DNA of 64,000 nucleotides from an uncultured Clostridia bacterium (GTDB lineage Bacteria > Bacillota > Clostridia > Lachnospirales > Lachnospiraceae), in NCBI GenBank assembly GCA_947174885.1, contig CAMWKO010000005.1, positions 1 to 64,000 of the forward strand. The letters are read 5' to 3'. Shown here piece by piece: positions 1-9,517 of the stretch. Made by a program: the position numbers and the translations under genes. The notes under the pieces were generated by a model. It worked only from the letters and a program-made list of their open reading frames with translations. It was not told the origin of the DNA and did no database searches. Position 1 is the first letter of the stretch, and every line of letters begins with the position of its first letter.

Positions 1-533
1 ATTATAGGGTTGGTTCAGGAACATGGACAGCAGCACCGGGTGTAAAAATGGCTGACTCGGATGTAAGCGGATATAAGGTATTAGAGATTAGTCTTACTTC
101 TGCAAATGATACTATTACAGCATGTTTTAATGATGGAAACGGTACATGGGATAATAATGGTGAGAAAAACTATACTTTATCTAATGGTGCAAATACTTAT
201 ACGGTAGCAAATGGTACTGTGACATTAGGAGCTCCTTCACATGGAACAAATAATACAATTACTATTTACTATAAATCTTCTTGGAATCCGGCAAATATCC
301 ACTATCAAAAGGGGACAGGCACATGGACGGCAGTTCCCGGAGTTGAGATGACAAAATCATCATATTCAGGATATTATGTTGCAACCATTGATTTAGGAAG
401 TGAAACTACACTTACGGCCTGCTTTAATAATGGAAGCTCGTGGGATAACAATAATACAAATAATTACAAATTTACAAGTCCCGGAACGTATACAGTAGCA
501 GACGGAAATATTAAAACCGGAACACCAAAATAG
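1..533 (+). CDS. Secreted starch-binding protein, C-terminal CBM25/CBM53-like modules (5' truncated)
   Basis: The reading frame is open from base 3 to the TAG at 531-533, so this is the 3' end of a longer gene; the ATG at 48 is internal. It encodes parts of two starch-binding modules. The first lacks its beginning. The second runs from about base 255 (ITIYYKSSWNPANIHYQ) and has the family pattern of YYK, a GTWTAVPG turn, a FNNGSSWDNN loop and a final TYTVADG strand. Modules like these sit at the C-terminus of extracellular alpha-amylases and other starch-degrading enzymes in gut Lachnospiraceae. The catalytic part is outside the window, so the enzyme class is unknown. A strong terminator follows. 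Confidence 0.75.
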   Translation, partial: YRVGSGTWTAAPGVKMADSDVSGYKVLEISLTSANDTITACFNDGNGTWDNNGEKNYTLSNGANTYTVANGTVTLGAPSHGTNNTITIYYKSSWNPANIHYQKGTGTWTAVPGVEMTKSSYSGYYVATIDLGSETTLTACFNNGSSWDNNNTNNYKFTSPGTYTVADGNIKTGTPK

Positions 534-576
534 ATGAGCAAAAAAGAATAACCTGACTAATATAGTAGTATAAGGT

Positions 577-611
577 AAGGCAGTGTACATTTTTTATGTA
601 CACTGCCTTTT
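577..611 (+). terminator. Rho-independent terminator of the CBM gene
   Basis: A perfect 14-bp stem (577-590 with 596-609) closes a five-T loop and is followed by T-rich sequence. It lies 44 bases after the stop codon. Confidence 0.9.
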
Positions 612-1012
612 TATATTCAAATTTAACAGACTTGCTTATGAGCATTTATATTTTAAATAGGAATATAAAAATATAAGCACTGGAAATATTTCAGAATAGA
701 TGTTATAATCTACAGACAACTGCAAGAACAAGTGTATTTGTGTCAAAATGCTTACATTTGTGCAATTTTTAAATCTAAATTGGAGTTTGAAATTACATAT
801 AATAGTCTATATTTATAATCATTGCCAACGGGTATATTACTTACATTTTCATATTTTATATTTTTAAGTTGATAAAGCTTATAACATTAAATGATGAATA
901 TTGTATAAAATTATATCAGAAAGAAAATTTACGATTTGGTGCGCCGAAAGACTGTATGGGAATTGAAGCGTGTATAAACCTTTGGTTTATGGTTAATCAA
1001 AGGAGGATTTGA
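612..1012. other. Intergenic region ahead of the YitT-family gene
   Basis: No ORF with a ribosome binding site is seen in these 400 bases. The last 90 bases are less AT-rich than the rest and hold a 7-bp hairpin (974-980 with 984-990), which ends 22 bases before the start codon, just ahead of the AAAGGAGG site. This could be a structured leader, but it matches no riboswitch consensus I know. Confidence 0.4.
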
Positions 1013-1903
1013 ATGAAATTGTTAAAAACAATATTAAAAAATCTAAGTATTAAAAATTTTATTGCTCTTACAATAGCGGGAATTATAAATGCTTTTGGAG
1101 TAGTTGTTTTTATTGCACCTGTTAATTTATATGATAGCGGTATTTCAGGTACTTCCATGATTTTGTCGCAGGTAACGCCTCATTTTCTTAATTTATCAAT
1201 ATTTTTATTAGTATTAAATATTCCGTTGTTTATATTTGGCTTAAAAAAGCAGGGAGTAACCTTTACGATATATGCAATATACACGGTATTTATTTATTCC
1301 ATCGTGGCATGGCTTATTACAGACATTTTACCGATAGATGTCAGTATTATGTCACCGCTTGCAGGTACTGATTTATTTCTGTGTGCGCTTTTTGGAGGCT
1401 TGATATCAGGTGCAGGCAGCGGATTAGCAATTAGATTTGGAGGAGCAATGGATGGTATAGAGGTTCTGGCTATCATCTTTGCAAAAAAGATTGGAATTTC
1501 AGTCGGAACGTTTGTAATGATATATAATGTAGTTTTATATGTGATGTGCGGTCTTGCGATTAAAAGCTGGATTTTGCCGTTATATTCAATAGTGGCATAT
1601 GCTGCAGCACTAAAGACAGTTGACTATATTATTGAGGGCTTTGACAGGTCAAAGGCTGCAATAATTATTACGTCAAAGGCTGATGAAATTTGTAAATCGC
1701 TATCTGAGGAGTTTGAAAACGGAATTACACTGATTGAAGCAAAGGGCTATTATTCAAATTCCGAAAAGACCATGATATATTTTGTTGTTAATAGATTTCA
1801 GGTAGGTAAAATGAGAACAATTATTCATAGCATTGACAGAAAAGCATATATATCTATTGCAGATATAGCAGATATATTTGGGGCAAAAAGTGAAGTAAAT
1901 TAA
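1013..1903 (+). CDS. YitT family membrane protein (YitT plus DUF2179)
   Basis: A 296-residue protein with about five to six hydrophobic segments in the first 210 residues, including a glycine-rich stretch around GGLISGAGSGLAIRFGG that is typical of the YitT (DUF161) family. The C-terminal 80 residues form the soluble DUF2179 domain (from about AAIIITSKADEI). Length and domain order are normal for the family, whose transport role is not established. An AAAGGAGGATTTG site precedes the ATG. It is transcribed alone, convergent with ytvI, and 40 bases separate the two stop codons. Confidence 0.85.
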   Translation: MKLLKTILKNLSIKNFIALTIAGIINAFGVVVFIAPVNLYDSGISGTSMILSQVTPHFLNLSIFLLVLNIPLFIFGLKKQGVTFTIYAIYTVFIYSIVAWLITDILPIDVSIMSPLAGTDLFLCALFGGLISGAGSGLAIRFGGAMDGIEVLAIIFAKKIGISVGTFVMIYNVVLYVMCGLAIKSWILPLYSIVAYAAALKTVDYIIEGFDRSKAAIIITSKADEICKSLSEEFENGITLIEAKGYYSNSEKTMIYFVVNRFQVGKMRTIIHSIDRKAYISIADIADIFGAKSEVN

Positions 1904-1943
1904 CAGGTGCGTTGATTGTAATATAAAAGTACACCACTAAATA

Positions 1944-3014
1944 CTATTCAGAGTTTATCTTATTATAGTAGATTTTATCATAGCACTTTAATATTTCTAT
2001 TACAAAGACATATGCAAAAGGACCAAGTATCATGCCCCATATGCCAAATAGCTTATAGCCTGTAAATATGGAGATTAGGGATACCAGAGGATGGATACCC
2101 ATGGTACCTCCCATTAGCCGTGGTTCTAGTATTTCCCGGATTAAGTAGCATATAATAAATAAAATAAAGGTCATTGCAGTGGCAAAAATATTACCCTTCA
2201 GGCAGTAATATATACTCATTGGAACAAGAAATGTACCTGCACCTATTAAAGGTAAAAAATCTAAAATTCCTATTAATATACCATACAGTATAGAATAGGG
2301 ATTTTTTAATATAGTAAAGCCAACAGTACATACAAGAGCAATAGAACTGATTATGATAAGCTGAGTTTTAATATATGCCATTACTACATTTTTCGTGATT
2401 TTTCTTATAAATATAATCTCTCTTTTAAATTTGCAGTTGAGTAAAAATGAATTAATTTTTTTATTATCTCTGGAAAAGAAAAACAGAGAAATTAAAATTG
2501 CTAATGCAAATATAAAAAAGTCAAAAAAACCTTTTATTGTAGCAATGGAATAATTCATAATGGCAGGTACAATCTGGGAGGATACAGATGAAATGGCACT
2601 ATTTACCTGTCTTGACAGAGAAATGTAAATCTCATCTCCGGAAATTCCGATAAAATCTCCTAAAAAGCAGCAACAGTTTTTGGCAATGGAAGATACCTCC
2701 GTTTCAAAAAGACTCCAGTTTTTGATAAATGTACTTACCTGCAAAGTGAGCTTTGAAGTGATAAAAACGGCTAAAGTTACCAGTACAACTATAAGCAGAA
2801 AAACAGCTATAATATTTGCGGTTGTGCGATGAAAGTTAAGTTTATGGTTTAAGAAATTAACTATGGGAAGTATCAGCTTCGACAACAAAAAACCCAAAAT
2901 AAAAGGAAAAAGTATTGGCAGTAAAAACCGTATGGATAAATAAAGGCATACAAATGAGAGAACACAAAGAATTATGTAATTTATTTTGTATTTATTGTTG
3001 GTGTAGAATTCCAA
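1944..3014 (-). CDS. ytvI: Sporulation integral membrane protein YtvI (AI-2E transporter fold)
   Basis: A 356-residue multi-pass membrane protein of the AI-2E exporter/PerM superfamily. It has paired N-terminal hydrophobic helices, a soluble segment (about 70-150) and a C-terminal membrane block containing GILDFLPLIGAGTFLVP and an LREILEPRLMG motif, both characteristic of the family. The Firmicutes YtvI branch is linked to sporulation. The start is a TTG at 3014-3012, chosen because GGAGGG lies six bases upstream on this strand and no ATG is better placed. It is a single gene, convergent with the YitT gene. Confidence 0.85.
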   Translation of the reverse strand: MEFYTNNKYKINYIILCVLSFVCLYLSIRFLLPILFPFILGFLLSKLILPIVNFLNHKLNFHRTTANIIAVFLLIVVLVTLAVFITSKLTLQVSTFIKNWSLFETEVSSIAKNCCCFLGDFIGISGDEIYISLSRQVNSAISSVSSQIVPAIMNYSIATIKGFFDFFIFALAILISLFFFSRDNKKINSFLLNCKFKREIIFIRKITKNVVMAYIKTQLIIISSIALVCTVGFTILKNPYSILYGILIGILDFLPLIGAGTFLVPMSIYYCLKGNIFATAMTFILFIICYLIREILEPRLMGGTMGIHPLVSLISIFTGYKLFGIWGMILGPFAYVFVIEILKCYDKIYYNKINSE

Positions 3015-3295
3015 GTGTAGCCCTCCATATTATTTTATTGATAGTTTTAGTGCTGAAGATTGATATTCAATAGAAATTATTAAATGCTGTTACCTATATT
3101 ATATCCTTAAAAACTGAAAATATAAGTTATTCCGGCAGGAGTTTTTAAAACCGGTTTTTCAAAATAAAATTAATTTTGATTTTAAGAAGAGTGCTTATGA
3201 TTAATACCATTGGAAATTTGAATGACAAGCCTTGAAGCATCTGGATGACTATAGTAAACTTAGAGAGACAAATATAAATTTTTGAGGTGAATACT

Positions 3296-3598
3296 ATGAA
3301 AACGGTTACAATATGTGGCAGTATGAAATATGAAAAGGAAATGCCGATAATAGCATTTAAGTTGGAAACAAAACATGGTTATAATGTTCTACAATGTGTA
3401 TATAATTTTGAAAAAGAAGAATTGAGTTCTCTTGATGTTGAGGCACTTAGAGAGGCACATTACAAAAAAATAGATATCTCTGATGGAATTTATGTTGTAG
3501 ATATTGGGGGCTATATAGGTAATTCCACAAAAGAAGAAATAAGGTATGCCAAAGAAAACAAAAAAGAAATCATAATGCATTCAAGCTATGATTTATAG
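3296..3598 (+). CDS. Small nucleoside 2-deoxyribosyltransferase-like protein (DUF4406-like)
   Basis: A 100-residue protein opening with MKTVTICGSMKYEKEM, a GSM(K/R) nucleotide-binding turn seen in small nucleoside deoxyribosyltransferase-like proteins. Later come an acidic strand (ISDGIYVVDIGGYIGNSTK) and a GxSTxxEIxYA-type helix, as in that fold. The ATG at 3296 is preferred over the in-frame GTG at 3287 because GAGGTGAA sits just ahead of it. The next gene, a NUDIX hydrolase, begins 32 bases downstream, so the pair probably forms a nucleotide-related operon. The substrate cannot be read from sequence. Confidence 0.65.
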   Translation: MKTVTICGSMKYEKEMPIIAFKLETKHGYNVLQCVYNFEKEELSSLDVEALREAHYKKIDISDGIYVVDIGGYIGNSTKEEIRYAKENKKEIIMHSSYDL

Positions 3599-3630
3599 AT
3601 GAATAAATTCATATTTGCAAGAGGTGAATT

Positions 3631-4131
3631 ATGACTGAACTATGGGAACTTGTAGACATAAATAAAAAAAAGACAGGTGTGATACATGAAAGAGGAAAAG
3701 AAAACAGTATTCCTCATGGGATGTATCATATGGTGGTTGATATATGGGTTAAAAATCTTAATGGAGAAATATTACTAACACAAAGAAGTCCTAAAAAAAG
3801 CTATGGATTACTTTGGGAGTGCAGTGGCGGTTCGGTTATTTTAGGTGAAAAATGCGAAGAGGCTGCCAGAAGAGAACTCTTTGAGGAAACAGGAATAAAA
3901 GCAAATGAAAACGAATTAATCTATATTGGAGATACTGTAAGTAGTTATTGGATAACGGAAACATATTTATATAAGATTAATGCTGAGGATATTAATTTGA
4001 AATTACAGGAAGAAGAGGTTGTAGATGCAATATGGATTTCTCCGGAACATATTGAAAGTAAAAAAGATATAATGGTTGATAGCGTTTGGAAAAGATATTG
4101 CCGGTATAAAGACGTTATAAATAATATATAA
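3631..4131 (+). CDS. NUDIX hydrolase
   Basis: A 166-residue protein with a full Nudix box at about residues 70-92: GGSVILGEKCEEAARREL followed by FEETGI, fitting G-x5-E-x7-RE-U-x-EE-x-G-U. The N-terminus (ELWELVDINKKKTG) resembles the isopentenyl-diphosphate isomerase-like/YfcD group of Nudix proteins, but substrate calls in this family are unreliable. The start follows an AGAGGTGAATT site. It is probably cotranscribed with the small deoxyribosyltransferase-like gene upstream. Confidence 0.85.
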   Translation: MTELWELVDINKKKTGVIHERGKENSIPHGMYHMVVDIWVKNLNGEILLTQRSPKKSYGLLWECSGGSVILGEKCEEAARRELFEETGIKANENELIYIGDTVSSYWITETYLYKINAEDINLKLQEEEVVDAIWISPEHIESKKDIMVDSVWKRYCRYKDVINNI

Positions 4132-4345
4132 ACAAAGTACAATTTCCCTGCACCAGAATTTTCTAATGCCAAAATGAAAAGTAAGAAAATTAAACTCACA
4201 TAGTATTATGCTTGCATTTTAAATTTGTATTTAGTAAACTTATAGATACTTGTCCAGATATAATACAGAAAACGATTATAATGTAATATATCTGAAAAAG
4301 AGACTGGGTACAGAAATCGTACCGACAAAAAGAAAGAGGTATGTT

Positions 4346-5782
4346 ATGGCTAACGATAAGAAATTAGTTGAATCCATTACATCAATGGAAGATGATTTTG
4401 CACAATGGTATACGGATGTTGTAAAGAAAGCAGAATTAATTGAATATTCAAGCGTTAAAGGATGTATGATTTTAAGACCGAGCGGATATGCCATTTGGGA
4501 AATGATACAGCAGGAATTAGATAGAAGATTTAAGGAAACAGGTGTAGAAAATGTTTATATGCCTATGTTCATTCCGGAAAGCTTACTTAATAAAGAGAAA
4601 GACCATGTAGAGGGATTTGCGCCTGAGGTTGCATGGGTTACTCATGGAGGCAATGATCCGCTTGCAGAAAGAATGTGTATAAGACCTACATCTGAAACAC
4701 TTTTCTGTGATTTTTATTCAAATATTATTCAGTCTTATAGAGATTTACCAAAGCTGTACAATCAGTGGTGTTCAGTATGCCGTTGGGAAAAGACTACAAG
4801 ACCATTCCTTAGAACGACAGAGTTCTTATGGCAGGAGGGACATACTGCCCACGCTACGGCAGAGGATGCAGAGGAAAGAACAATTATGATGTTAAATCTT
4901 TATGCAGATTTCTGTGAAAATGTTTTGGCTATTCCTATGATAAAAGGAAGAAAGACAGATAAAGAAAAATTTGCAGGTGCTGAGGCTACATATACTATTG
5001 AAGCTCTCATGCACGATGGTAAAGCGCTACAGTCCGGTACAAGTCATAACTTTGGTGATGGCTTTGCAAAGGCATTTGATATTCAGTACACGGATAAGGA
5101 TAATAAGCTAAAATATGTTCATCAGACCTCATGGGGTATGACTACAAGGCTTATCGGTGCTATTATAATGGTTCATGGTGACAATAGCGGACTTGTACTT
5201 CCGCCAATGGTCGCTCCTACACAGGTTATGATTATTCCTATTATGCAGAAGAAGGAGGGTGTACTTGAAAAGGCAGATGAATTGCAAAAAAGGCTTGAAA
5301 AGGTATGCCGTGTAAAGACAGATACTACAGATAAGACACCTGGCTTTAAGTTTGCAGAGCAGGAAATGAGAGGTATTCCTCTTCGTGTAGAAATAGGACC
5401 AAAGGATATCGAAGCCAATCAGGCGGTTATTGTTAGAAGAGATACAAGAGAAAAATATACAGTATCCTTAGATGAACTTGAAAGCAGGATTTCCGAGCTT
5501 TTAGTAACTATTCAAAAGGATATGTTAGACAGAGCTGCAAAGCATAGAGATGCACATACAACTACAGCACTTAACTATGATGAATTTAAAGAAGCCGTTG
5601 CTACAAAGCCGGGATTTATTAAGGCTATGTGGTGTGGTGATGTAGCATGTGAAAATAAAATAAAAGAAGATACTACAGCGACTTCTAGATGTATGCCATT
5701 TTCACAGGAGCATTTAAGCGATAACTGTGTATGCTGTGGAAAACCGGCTAAAACTATGGTTTACTGGGGTAAGGCATATTAG
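4346..5782 (+). CDS. proS: Prolyl-tRNA synthetase, archaeal/eukaryal type (ProS type 3)
   Basis: A class II aminoacyl-tRNA synthetase of 478 residues that charges tRNA-Pro. It is the short type that lacks the bacterial editing insertion. Visible marks are the motif 2 region ([20 protein letters not shown]), the [17 protein letters not shown] segment and the C-terminal zinc-type region with a [18 protein letters not shown] ending. The frame extends upstream to 4250, but [10 protein letters not shown] at 4346 is the natural family start and follows GAGGT. Because this type lacks the editing domain, the YbaK-type deacylase encoded at 59272 may supply trans editing. No T-box core is seen upstream. 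Confidence 0.95.
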   Translation: MANDKKLVESITSMEDDFAQWYTDVVKKAELIEYSSVKGCMILRPSGYAIWEMIQQELDRRFKETGVENVYMPMFIPESLLNKEKDHVEGFAPEVAWVTHGGNDPLAERMCIRPTSETLFCDFYSNIIQSYRDLPKLYNQWCSVCRWEKTTRPFLRTTEFLWQEGHTAHATAEDAEERTIMMLNLYADFCENVLAIPMIKGRKTDKEKFAGAEATYTIEALMHDGKALQSGTSHNFGDGFAKAFDIQYTDKDNKLKYVHQTSWGMTTRLIGAIIMVHGDNSGLVLPPMVAPTQVMIIPIMQKKEGVLEKADELQKRLEKVCRVKTDTTDKTPGFKFAEQEMRGIPLRVEIGPKDIEANQAVIVRRDTREKYTVSLDELESRISELLVTIQKDMLDRAAKHRDAHTTTALNYDEFKEAVATKPGFIKAMWCGDVACENKIKEDTTATSRCMPFSQEHLSDNCVCCGKPAKTMVYWGKAY

Positions 5783-7013
5783 AATAGAGCTGCCAAAGTA
5801 TGTGGCATTCATAATTGATAAGCTATATGAGAATGGCTATGAGGCTTTTGCTGTAGGAGGCTGTGTCAGAGATGCTGTAATGGGCAGAATACCACACGAC
5901 TGGGATATTACTACAAATGCTTTGCCCAAACAGGTTAAGTCGATTTTTAACAAAACGATAGATACCGGGATAAAGCATGGAACAGTAACGGTAATGTTAA
6001 ACAGAGTGGGATATGAGGTTACAACTTATAGAATTGATGGAGAATATACAGACGGAAGACATCCAAAAGAGGTAGTGTTTACACCAAATCTTACTGAGGA
6101 TTTAAGGCGTAGGGATTTTACAATAAATGCAATGGCATATAATGACAAAACAGGAATCATTGATGAATTTGACGGAATAGAAGATATTCAGAATAAAGTT
6201 ATACGATGTGTCGGTGTACCGGAGGACAGATTTAACGAAGATGCTCTCAGGATGCTTCGGGCTATAAGATTTTCGGCACAGCTTGACTTTTCTATAGATA
6301 ATGATACCTACAATGCGATTGGGAAGCTATACAAAAATCTTTCGCTAATCAGTAAGGAGCGTATACAGACAGAACTTACCAAAATTATTACTTCAGAAAG
6401 TCCCGGCAGGATTAAGGATATATGCAGGCTGGGATTAGACAGATATGTCTTTGGTGATAATTCAGTTTTGTCAGGTGTAGATATATCTGTTTATGAAAAA
6501 GTATCATATATTATGGAAAAGCTTCCTGATAATTCATATCTTAGATATGCAGGATTACTTACTTATGAAACGGATATAGAAAATGTTTTGAGAGGACTCA
6601 AGCTTGATAATAAAACTATAAATATAGTTGCAAGGCTTGTATATAACAAAAATAAAGAGCTTTCTACGAATAAGGCAGATATACGAAGAGCAGTAGTTGC
6701 TATAGGAGAGGATATTTTTTCTGAATATTATCTGGAATATATGAAAGCACTGATAAAGGTTAAGCACGAAGGTATTACACTAAGCTTAGAGGATATAGAT
6801 ACAATTTCTTTCAGATATCAGGAAATTATTGCAGATAATGAATGTTTGAAATTAAATGATATGGCTGTTCACGGAAAGGATTTAAAGGCATTGGGACTTC
6901 CGGACGGAAAGCTTATCGGAGATATATTAAAAATTCTGTTTGACAGGGTTTTGGAAAATCCACAGCTAAATAATAAAGAAATACTTATTGAAATGGCAAA
7001 GAAATTAATATAG
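5778..7013 (+). CDS. cca: CCA-adding tRNA nucleotidyltransferase
   Basis: Class II nucleotidyltransferase that builds or repairs the tRNA 3' CCA end. The N-terminal domain has [12 protein letters not shown], the catalytic DWD (HDWDITT), [12 protein letters not shown] and [18 protein letters not shown], followed by a helical body, for about 411 residues. The start is unusual. Homologous sequence begins at MRIELPK, which here would need an ATT codon at 5778-5780 overlapping the proS stop (ATTAG), with GGGGTAAGG just upstream. The alternatives are an ATG at 5727 inside proS, adding 17 non-homologous residues, or a GTG at 5802. The gene is translationally coupled to proS either way. Confidence 0.85.
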   Translation: MRIELPKYVAFIIDKLYENGYEAFAVGGCVRDAVMGRIPHDWDITTNALPKQVKSIFNKTIDTGIKHGTVTVMLNRVGYEVTTYRIDGEYTDGRHPKEVVFTPNLTEDLRRRDFTINAMAYNDKTGIIDEFDGIEDIQNKVIRCVGVPEDRFNEDALRMLRAIRFSAQLDFSIDNDTYNAIGKLYKNLSLISKERIQTELTKIITSESPGRIKDICRLGLDRYVFGDNSVLSGVDISVYEKVSYIMEKLPDNSYLRYAGLLTYETDIENVLRGLKLDNKTINIVARLVYNKNKELSTNKADIRRAVVAIGEDIFSEYYLEYMKALIKVKHEGITLSLEDIDTISFRYQEIIADNECLKLNDMAVHGKDLKALGLPDGKLIGDILKILFDRVLENPQLNNKEILIEMAKKLI

Positions 7014-7042
7014 GTATATTTATTTTACCCTCTTCATACTAT
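7014..7042 (+). promoter_or_regulatory. SigE-like mother-cell promoter of the CotS-like gene
   Basis: GTATATT (7014-7020), a 14-base spacer and CATACTAT (7035-7042) match the Bacillus SigE pattern (kmATATT-N14-CATACAnT) at most positions. The predicted start near 7049 lies 31 bases ahead of a spore-coat kinase gene, which fits mother-cell expression. Confidence 0.6.
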
Positions 7043-7079
7043 AGAAGTAAATGACATAGTTTTGAAGGGGGATATTTCT

Positions 7080-8069
7080 TTGAGTGAAATAGATATTGAT
7101 GTGCTGTCGCAGTACGATATTTCCATAAATAGAACGTATAAGGGCAGAGGTGCGATTATTTGCAGTGGTGAAAATAAGTCTTACAAGCTAATGAATTATA
7201 ACGGAACTATATGCAGACTTAATTTTATAAGCGGACTAATGAAGTATATTAGAAATAAGGGCTTTTACAATATAGATGATATTGTAAGAAATAAAGACGG
7301 TGACCTTATTTCTACTAATGAATTTTCGGAAACCTACATATTAAAAGAATGGTACGAAGGAAATGAATGCGATGTAAAAAATAACAAAAATGTTATTAGT
7401 GGTGTAGAAACATTAGCACTTTTACATTCACAAATGAGAAGCGGTGATTTTGACTATGATGGAATTGTGCCGGAAACACCAAGTCTTTTACAGGAGTATG
7501 AAAGGCATATAAGGGAATTAAAGAAGATTAGAACGTTTATGCGTGGAAGAAAAAGAAAGACCTCCTTTGAATATGATGCAATATTACACTTTGATGAATA
7601 TTATGATTTGGCAAAAAATGCAATGGAAAAGCTTATAAACACAGATTATGTCAGCTTAGAGGAAGAGTGTAAGAAGAAAAAGAGCTTTTGTCATGGCAAT
7701 TACAACTATCATAATATTATATTGATTGGAGATAAAATAGCAGTAGTAAACTTTGAAAAGGCAGGTACCGGTCTGCAGATAAAGGATTTATATTTTTATA
7801 TGAGAAAGGTATTGGAAAAATATAACTGGAATATAGAGATTGGTTATAATATTCTGGAAAAATATAACAAGATTTGTCCGGTTTCAAAAGAGGAGCATAA
7901 AATATTAATGGTAATGCTGGAGTTCCCTGAGAAATTCTGGAAGGTGGTTAATCAGTATTACAATAGTAATAAATCGTGGATACCCGATAAAAATGTCGAA
8001 AAACTAAAAATGGTATACACACAACAGCAAAAAAAAGAGATGTTTATTAAAAAAATGTCCAATATATAG
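7080..8069 (+). CDS. CotS family spore coat protein (kinase-like fold)
   Basis: A 329-residue protein of the CotS/YutH group, built on the aminoglycoside phosphotransferase kinase fold. It shows the small N-lobe strands (GRGAIICSGENKSYKL), the helix with TLALLHSQM, and the catalytic-loop equivalent FCHGNYNYHNIILIGDKIAVVNFEKA, where the usual HGD and (I/V)DF(D/E) motifs read HGN and VNFE. Loss of the catalytic Asp suggests a degenerate or inactive kinase. The start is TTG 7080, after AAGGGGG at 7065-7071; TTG 7062 would lack a site. A SigE-like promoter lies directly upstream. Confidence 0.8.
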   Translation: MSEIDIDVLSQYDISINRTYKGRGAIICSGENKSYKLMNYNGTICRLNFISGLMKYIRNKGFYNIDDIVRNKDGDLISTNEFSETYILKEWYEGNECDVKNNKNVISGVETLALLHSQMRSGDFDYDGIVPETPSLLQEYERHIRELKKIRTFMRGRKRKTSFEYDAILHFDEYYDLAKNAMEKLINTDYVSLEEECKKKKSFCHGNYNYHNIILIGDKIAVVNFEKAGTGLQIKDLYFYMRKVLEKYNWNIEIGYNILEKYNKICPVSKEEHKILMVMLEFPEKFWKVVNQYYNSNKSWIPDKNVEKLKMVYTQQQKKEMFIKKMSNI

Positions 8070-8139
8070 TTTTCTTTTTTACTTAAATATATTATAATAT
8101 TACGGAATATTGTTGTTTGATGTGAAAGCAGGTGAAATA

Positions 8140-9495
8140 ATGCGTGTAAATATCAAATTCAGTTTAGTAGCAATATTAGTAATTATAATATGTATAAGTA
8201 TTTCCGGATGCAAATCATCTGGAAAAACTACAAACGGACAGGAGATGGGAGGTATAAACAAACCTACTGAAACTACTACAGTAGAGGATGTAAGATATAA
8301 TGCTACAGATCAGGTAATTATGCTGAATATTAATACGAACAAAATGGAAATTACCGTAAAAAGCATTGGTAGTGATACAAAGTATACACTTACTTATTCC
8401 GGTGGAACAAGAATCAGGAGTAAGAATGATGTAGAGCTTACAATGTCTCAAATGCAGGTGGGCCAGATTGTAGATGTATATTATGTAAATGGCAGCCAAA
8501 GACTTATAGAGATAAAGGAAAGTACTACTGCATGGAAGAACGATTCTGTAGTTAAATGGAAGGTGGACTATGAAAGAAAGATAATTACCATTGGAAGTGA
8601 TTCCTACAGATATGAGGATACTATATTTATAAGCTCAAATGGACAGCAGATTAATATTGATGAGATAAGTGATGTAGATGAGCTGATTGTAAGAGGAATC
8701 GACAGTCGGATATACTCAGTAGTTGTAGGCATAGGTCATGGATATGTAAGGCTTGTGGATGATACTAATATGGTAGACGGAATTATTGAGATTGGAAATA
8801 AAATAATGACTGTAATTACAAAGGATATGGTACTTGTTGCTCCGGAGGGTACATATACCCTTACTGCTACAAAGAACGGTAAAGGTGGCTCAAAAGAGAT
8901 TACAGTTATAAGGGATGAGGAGTTAATTGTCAGCCTGAGTGAATTTCAACAGGAAGCTACCAGATATGGTAGTGTTAATTTTAACATACTTCCGGAGGAT
9001 TCAGAGGCTGTTATGTATATTGACGGAGAGAAAAAAGATTATTCGGATTTGGTAGAGCTATCCTATGGAAAGCATATACTTAAACTTGAGTCCGATAAAT
9101 ATAATACATATCAGAAGACTATTACAATAGCATCAATATATACAAATATTACAGTGAATATGGATGGCGGGGAAGAAACTACAACAGATAGTGAAAAAAC
9201 TACAACAGATGGCGAAAAAACTACAAGTAATAGTAGTGAAGAAGAAACCACCGTTTCTATGGGAACAGGAACCTACAACAATACGGTTTTAATTGTAGCA
9301 CCAAGTGATGCAACAGTATATGTGGATGGTGTATTAAAAGGTAAATCGCCGGTTAGTTTTTCAAAGACAAGTGGTTCACACACAATTTTATTAATGAAAA
9401 ATGGCTATAAATCAAAAGTTTATACAATCGATTTGGATGATACAAAGGAGGATGTAATTCTTTCATATCCAGATATGGTAAAAACAGATGAATAG
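8140..9495 (+). CDS. PEGA-domain lipoprotein
   Basis: A 451-residue exported lipoprotein. A hydrophobic signal ends in the lipobox ISGC. Residues about 30-270 are beta-rich repeats of unknown family. Two PEGA domains follow: one around GSVNFNILPEDSEAVMYIDG, and a second at the C-terminus (VLIVAPSDATVYVDGVLKG through GSHTILLMKNGYKSK). They are separated by a linker rich in Thr, Ser and Glu. PEGA domains are surface beta-sandwich modules with no known enzymatic role. The ATG at 8140 follows GCAGGTGAA. The phosphohexomutase gene begins 22 bases downstream, suggesting cotranscription. Confidence 0.8.
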   Translation: MRVNIKFSLVAILVIIICISISGCKSSGKTTNGQEMGGINKPTETTTVEDVRYNATDQVIMLNINTNKMEITVKSIGSDTKYTLTYSGGTRIRSKNDVELTMSQMQVGQIVDVYYVNGSQRLIEIKESTTAWKNDSVVKWKVDYERKIITIGSDSYRYEDTIFISSNGQQINIDEISDVDELIVRGIDSRIYSVVVGIGHGYVRLVDDTNMVDGIIEIGNKIMTVITKDMVLVAPEGTYTLTATKNGKGGSKEITVIRDEELIVSLSEFQQEATRYGSVNFNILPEDSEAVMYIDGEKKDYSDLVELSYGKHILKLESDKYNTYQKTITIASIYTNITVNMDGGEETTTDSEKTTTDGEKTTSNSSEEETTVSMGTGTYNNTVLIVAPSDATVYVDGVLKGKSPVSFSKTSGSHTILLMKNGYKSKVYTIDLDDTKEDVILSYPDMVKTDE

Positions 9496-9517
9496 AGATA
9501 TTTTAGGAGGCAATTAG

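Noticed and set aside
900-1012. Riboswitch ahead of the YitT-family gene
   Set aside because: There is GC-richer sequence and one short hairpin, but no match to fluoride, guanidine, ZTP or other consensus cores that I can verify by eye.
4132-4345. T-box leader ahead of proS
   Set aside because: No AGGGTGG-type T-box core, specifier region or terminator stem is present; only a small GGTAC/GTACC hairpin is seen.
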